NCBI GenBank assembly: GCA_015521765.1
Contig: WANO01000059.1
Location: 1 to 43,750 of the forward strand
DNA: 43,750 nt
From: Desulfurococcales archaeon
Lineage (GTDB): Archaea > Thermoproteota > Thermoprotei_A > Sulfolobales > AG1
Direction: 5' to 3'
Shown: piece after piece, positions 41,215 to 43,750 of the stretch
Layout of the letters: each line of letters opens with the position of its first letter
How positions within the stretch are numbered: position 1 is the stretch's first letter
The notes under the pieces: model-generated
Told to the model about the DNA's origin: nothing
The model's database searches: none
The model's input: only the letters and a program-made list of their open reading frames with translations
Made by a program: the position numbers and the translations under genes

Positions 41215-42552
41215 ATGGAGGATATCCATATACAGCTTAAATCGATCAATGCAACCGGCAGACTGCTAGCGATACTCATGCTAGGAAGTATTTTGGTAGC
41301 GTTCGATATATTCTTCAACACGAACACGCTGGCTATAGGCATACTTCTGCTCACGCTAATAGTTATAGCTAGAGGGTACGTGTATCTCAGTCTGGCGCTC
41401 CTCAGTAAGCTCAGCGTCTCGTATAGATGGGAGGGTGATATAGAGGGTAACAGGATACATGTTGTATACAGTGTATGCAATAACCACTTTCTCCCCCTCC
41501 TCCTAAGTGAGGTATCTATAGAAGGCTACTCAAAGCTTAAGATAGTTGAGGGTGTGGACAGCGCAATAGTATCTATACCATCTAAATCATGCATCCACCT
41601 CAGGGTGGCTTTTGAGGCGAGGACTGGAAGGCACAGGATTGGGCCTTTGATGATTGTTGTTAGGGACCCTCTAGGGATGTTCAGATCCTCTGAAATGGCT
41701 CTAGGAGGAGAGTTCGAGGTATCGATCTATCCCAGCCAAAGCATGTTCGAGGTTAGAAGGATATATAGTATAGCTAGGTACTTTGGAGCTACACGAACAA
41801 GAACACCCGGCTACGGGGTGGAATTCTACTCAGTGAGAGACTATAGGGAGGGGGATGAGTTCAGGAAAATCGTGTGGAGAACAATAGCCCTGCACGGGGT
41901 CCCCTCAGTTAAGGAGTTTGAGCTGGAGTCATCTATGAACGTGATGTTCATTATCGTCTCATCGAGATCCATGTTTAGGGGACCCTACCGGGGGTCCCCG
42001 TACGAGCATATAGCCAGGGCTATAGCTACAGTCTCAAGGTTTCTGGCTTTCAGGGGGGATTATCTGTCTCTAATAATGATCGATTCCCAAAACGGCATCA
42101 GATCAACACCGGGATTCATGAGGGGCTACAGGACATATAGAAATATAGTTAATCTTATCTCCTCAGTAAACTATGGCTCCCATACCTCAGAGGACATCGA
42201 TGTCGTTGGAGAATTCACCAAGAAGATAGTGCCTAAGCTCCCCAGAGACAGGTTCCTCGCCTTTATATTTACTGGGTTCGACGGCCCCCTAAAGCTCATA
42301 TCGGATCTAGACAAGATGCTTAAGCTAAAAAACGCCTTGGTGTGGCTATATGTAACCTACCCGAAGCCGATCCCATCCACAGACCTAACCAATACCGAGC
42401 TGGAGCTGTATAGGGCTGGAAACAAGCTGTTTAGAGAGAGGATCGGGGGCTTCATAGATCAGGCAAGGAAAGCTGGTATAGCGGCAAAATTCATCGATCC
42501 GCTACTCATATCGAGCGAGATATCCAAAATCATCGAGAGATACAGATATTAG
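41215..42552 (+). CDS. DUF58 protein with degenerate vWA/MIDAS motif
   Basis: Two N-terminal membrane helices (about 15-65) precede a beta-sandwich-like region (RTGRHRIGPLMIVVRDPLG) and the DUF58 hallmark REGDEFRKIVWRTIALHG with VKEFE. The following vWA-like strand should read D-x-S-x-S, but here it is IIVSSRSM, with Val248 in place of the metal-binding Asp. DUF58 proteins are substrates or partners of MoxR ATPases; no MoxR gene is in the window. The length of 445 residues is normal. It is last in the cluster, 23 bases after DUF4350 and convergent with vapC. Confidence 0.85.
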   Translation: MEDIHIQLKSINATGRLLAILMLGSILVAFDIFFNTNTLAIGILLLTLIVIARGYVYLSLALLSKLSVSYRWEGDIEGNRIHVVYSVCNNHFLPLLLSEVSIEGYSKLKIVEGVDSAIVSIPSKSCIHLRVAFEARTGRHRIGPLMIVVRDPLGMFRSSEMALGGEFEVSIYPSQSMFEVRRIYSIARYFGATRTRTPGYGVEFYSVRDYREGDEFRKIVWRTIALHGVPSVKEFELESSMNVMFIIVSSRSMFRGPYRGSPYEHIARAIATVSRFLAFRGDYLSLIMIDSQNGIRSTPGFMRGYRTYRNIVNLISSVNYGSHTSEDIDVVGEFTKKIVPKLPRDRFLAFIFTGFDGPLKLISDLDKMLKLKNALVWLYVTYPKPIPSTDLTNTELELYRAGNKLFRERIGGFIDQARKAGIAAKFIDPLLISSEISKIIERYRY

Positions 42553-42556
42553 AGCA

Positions 42557-43015
42557 TCAGCTCTTTAAATCTCTCTTCTCCCCAATAAGCTCTCTAGTCG
42601 AATATATAGTTACCTCACCACCTAGAATTTTAAGAAGCACATCTTTTTTCTCAACAATTCTCTTCCTAAGCTTCCAATCGCCTGTCACGAGCTCAGCATC
42701 TAGCTCATGGGAAACAGTAATGTATGATGCATCATAGAATGTGAGCCTAAGTTCATGGGCTAGCCTCAGCGTTAAAGCAACGTTACGGGGATACGCTATA
42801 TTCAGTATCCTGAATACACGCTCCATACTATTCATCAGTGATTGAGCCTCACTTATAGATAGCTTATTCATCAATGTAGTCTCCTTCCAAAGAGCGTTGC
42901 CAACTTCATACAGTGTGAGCGTTAGGATATAGCTACCTTTAAGATACTGGTAGGATTCTGTGCCCAGAAGCCTTATTACGTTCAGCAGTGCTGATGCATC
43001 GAAAACGCGATTCAT
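42557..43015 (-). CDS. vapC: VapC-type PIN domain ribonuclease toxin
   Basis: PIN-domain toxins cut RNA with a cluster of acidic residues. These are visible here: Asp6 in VFDASALLN, Glu in YEVGNALWKE near 47, and Asp in FYDASYITV and VTGDWKL. The 152 residues are typical. ATG 43015 lies 27 bases after the antitoxin stop. TA pairs of this kind are abundant in hyperthermophilic archaea. Confidence 0.9.
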   Translation of the reverse strand: MNRVFDASALLNVIRLLGTESYQYLKGSYILTLTLYEVGNALWKETTLMNKLSISEAQSLMNSMERVFRILNIAYPRNVALTLRLAHELRLTFYDASYITVSHELDAELVTGDWKLRKRIVEKKDVLLKILGGEVTIYSTRELIGEKRDLKS

Positions 43016-43042
43016 CTCTCTTCACGGCTGCTTCTTACGGCG

Positions 43043-43240
43043 CTAACTATCTCGTTCCGGTGGGATCTTCGCTAGTGTCATCTGCACCTTTCTTAGTGCA
43101 TCCATGATTTCCTCTTCCTCTCTCTTTTTAACCTCATCTTCTAAAGCCCTCCTAATAACATCGCTAATAACTATGCCATACCTCTTAAGCTTATCATAAA
43201 GGTCTCTCCTTATCCTAGCTGAAACAGTAACATACTCCAA
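43043..43240 (-). CDS. vapB: VapB-type ribbon-helix-helix antitoxin
   Basis: The 65-residue protein starts VTVSARIRRDLYDKLKRYG followed by ISDVIRRALEDEV, the ribbon-helix-helix DNA-binding fold of one VapB class, and has a charged C-terminal tail that would bind the toxin. TTG 43240 follows AGGGTG at a good distance. It precedes vapC and probably represses the pair's promoter. Confidence 0.87.
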   Translation of the reverse strand: MEYVTVSARIRRDLYDKLKRYGIVISDVIRRALEDEVKKREEEEIMDALRKVQMTLAKIPPERDS

Positions 43241-43270
43241 TAGACCACACCCTACATAATATAATCATCA

Positions 43271-43280
43271 TAATATAAAT
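43271..43280 (-). promoter_or_regulatory. TATA box of vapBC
   Basis: ATTTATATTA on the minus strand lies about 36 bases ahead of TTG 43240 in an A/T-rich region. VapB would be expected to bind around here. Confidence 0.4.
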
Positions 43281-43387
43281 TCATAATACAGATAATGTAA
43301 TACACATCGCCACACTCTATTCAACGGAAAAATGAAAGCTTCTAATAGACAGCTCTGAATGCCTCTAATGCACACATACGTTAATAG

Positions 43388-43633
43388 TTAGGACTTCAGG
43401 ACTATGAGTAGTATTGTGGCTATTATTCCTGCGAATGTGGATATGGACGCTAGAGCTATGTAGTTTATTGTTCTCCTCAGTTCATCAATCTTGGTGTCTA
43501 TATATGCTCTAAGCCCCCTAATCTCCTCCCTGAGGTCGGCTATACCCCTCTCTATAGACTCCAGCCTCCTGTCTATCTGCTCGTAAGCCCCCTCAAGCCT
43601 CGCTAGACACTCCTTGATGCCCGGCTTAGCCAA
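43388..43633 (-). CDS. Small coiled-coil protein with C-terminal membrane anchor
   Basis: The 81 residues divide into a charged coiled coil (about 8-55, with heptads such as LESIERGIADLREEI) and a hydrophobic C-terminal helix (ASISTFAGIIATILLIVL), the layout of a tail-anchored protein facing the cytoplasm. It starts at TTG 43633 with GATTTATATG upstream. Small proteins of this layout are common and unnamed in crenarchaeal genomes. The function is unknown; the 147 bases between it and vapB contain only promoter-like A/T sequence. Confidence 0.7.
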   Translation of the reverse strand: MAKPGIKECLARLEGAYEQIDRRLESIERGIADLREEIRGLRAYIDTKIDELRRTINYIALASISTFAGIIATILLIVLKS

Positions 43634-43700
43634 CTATACAGAGCCCAAGAACACCTAAAACACAAAACATATAAATCAAATATATCGCTCCTATGGATTA

Positions 43701-43750
43701 ATGATGGTGATGTTTTTGGGTTCTAGATATAGATTCCAGAATAGATGCGG
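43701..43750 (+). CDS. Possible start of a gene cut by the window end
   Basis: From ATG 43701 a frame stays open to the window edge (16 codons, MMVMFLGSRYRF and onward). A TATA-like CATATAAATC lies about 35 bases upstream. Too little is visible to assign anything. Confidence 0.25.
   Translation, partial: MMVMFLGSRYRFQNRC

Noticed and set aside
1-43750. Search for CRISPR arrays, insertion sequences, att sites, replication origin and rRNA
   Set aside because: No regularly spaced repeats, transposase or integrase genes, terminal inverted repeats, origin-type repeats or rRNA sequence were visible.

Overview
The window reads as chromosomal DNA of a hyperthermophilic crenarchaeon (Thermoproteota, class Thermoprotei). 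The reasons are: AGA/AGG and ATA dominate the arginine and isoleucine codons; TATA-box promoters sit 25-30 bases ahead of starts that are often leaderless; many starts are TTG or GTG; the tRNA-Arg carries an intron and no encoded CCA; CoA is made by the archaeal pantoate kinase/phosphopantothenate synthetase route; and a complete cdvA-cdvB-cdvC (ESCRT-type) division locus is present. That locus points to the cdv-carrying orders (Sulfolobales, Desulfurococcales, Acidilobales and relatives) rather than Thermoproteales. I cannot name the genus.

Layout. 1-2.3 kb: the tail of a zinc alcohol dehydrogenase, then moeA and mobA (molybdenum cofactor). 2.4-5.9 kb: a small ribbon-helix-helix protein, an unrecognised helical protein, a stand-alone ATP-cone protein, and the overlapping RNA pair thpR-cca. 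6.0-9.5 kb (minus): a tight four-gene CoA operon panE-panB-pantoate kinase-phosphopantothenate synthetase. 9.5-14.6 kb: an unknown basic protein without a normal start codon, a sugar-nucleotide epimerase, a small membrane exporter-like protein, gapN, an Lrp/AsnC regulator and tenA. 14.6-19.0 kb (minus): a 3-hydroxyisobutyrate-dehydrogenase-like gene, two adjacent eIF2B-family paralogs (one an intact ribose-1,5-bisphosphate isomerase, one lacking both catalytic residues), a metallo-beta-lactamase hydrolase and a membrane-anchored protein with a caspase/CHAT-like His/Cys pattern.

19.4-28.3 kb: the intron-bearing tRNA-Arg(UCU), a methyltransferase whose start codon is missing in frame, superoxide dismutase, a SixA-like phosphatase, and a complete, mostly overlapping tryptophan operon in the order trpA-B2-D-F-E-G-C. 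28.5-31.6 kb: cdvA, cdvB, cdvC, with a 9-bp hairpin enclosing the cdvB ribosome binding site. 31.6-35.2 kb: a DRG/Obg-type GTPase, a cobalamin-binding-type protein interrupted by an in-frame TGA where Trp is expected, an asparagine-synthetase-like ATPase with a C-terminal zinc ribbon, and queD. 35.3-36.9 kb: a PhoU-like/PiT-like pair in which both PiT signature aspartates are asparagine. 37-42.6 kb: a membrane operon with DUF4129, multi-TM, small TM, DUF4350 and DUF58 proteins but no MoxR ATPase. 42.6-43.75 kb: a vapBC toxin-antitoxin pair, a tail-anchored coiled-coil protein and the start of a possible further gene.

Most of the window is core metabolism. I see no insertion sequence, CRISPR array or rRNA gene. 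The points most worth a second look are the CHAT-like surface protein, the cdvB hairpin, the two genes whose coding frame starts one base out of register with the nearest ATG, the TGA-interrupted binding protein, and the Asp-to-Asn PiT variant.
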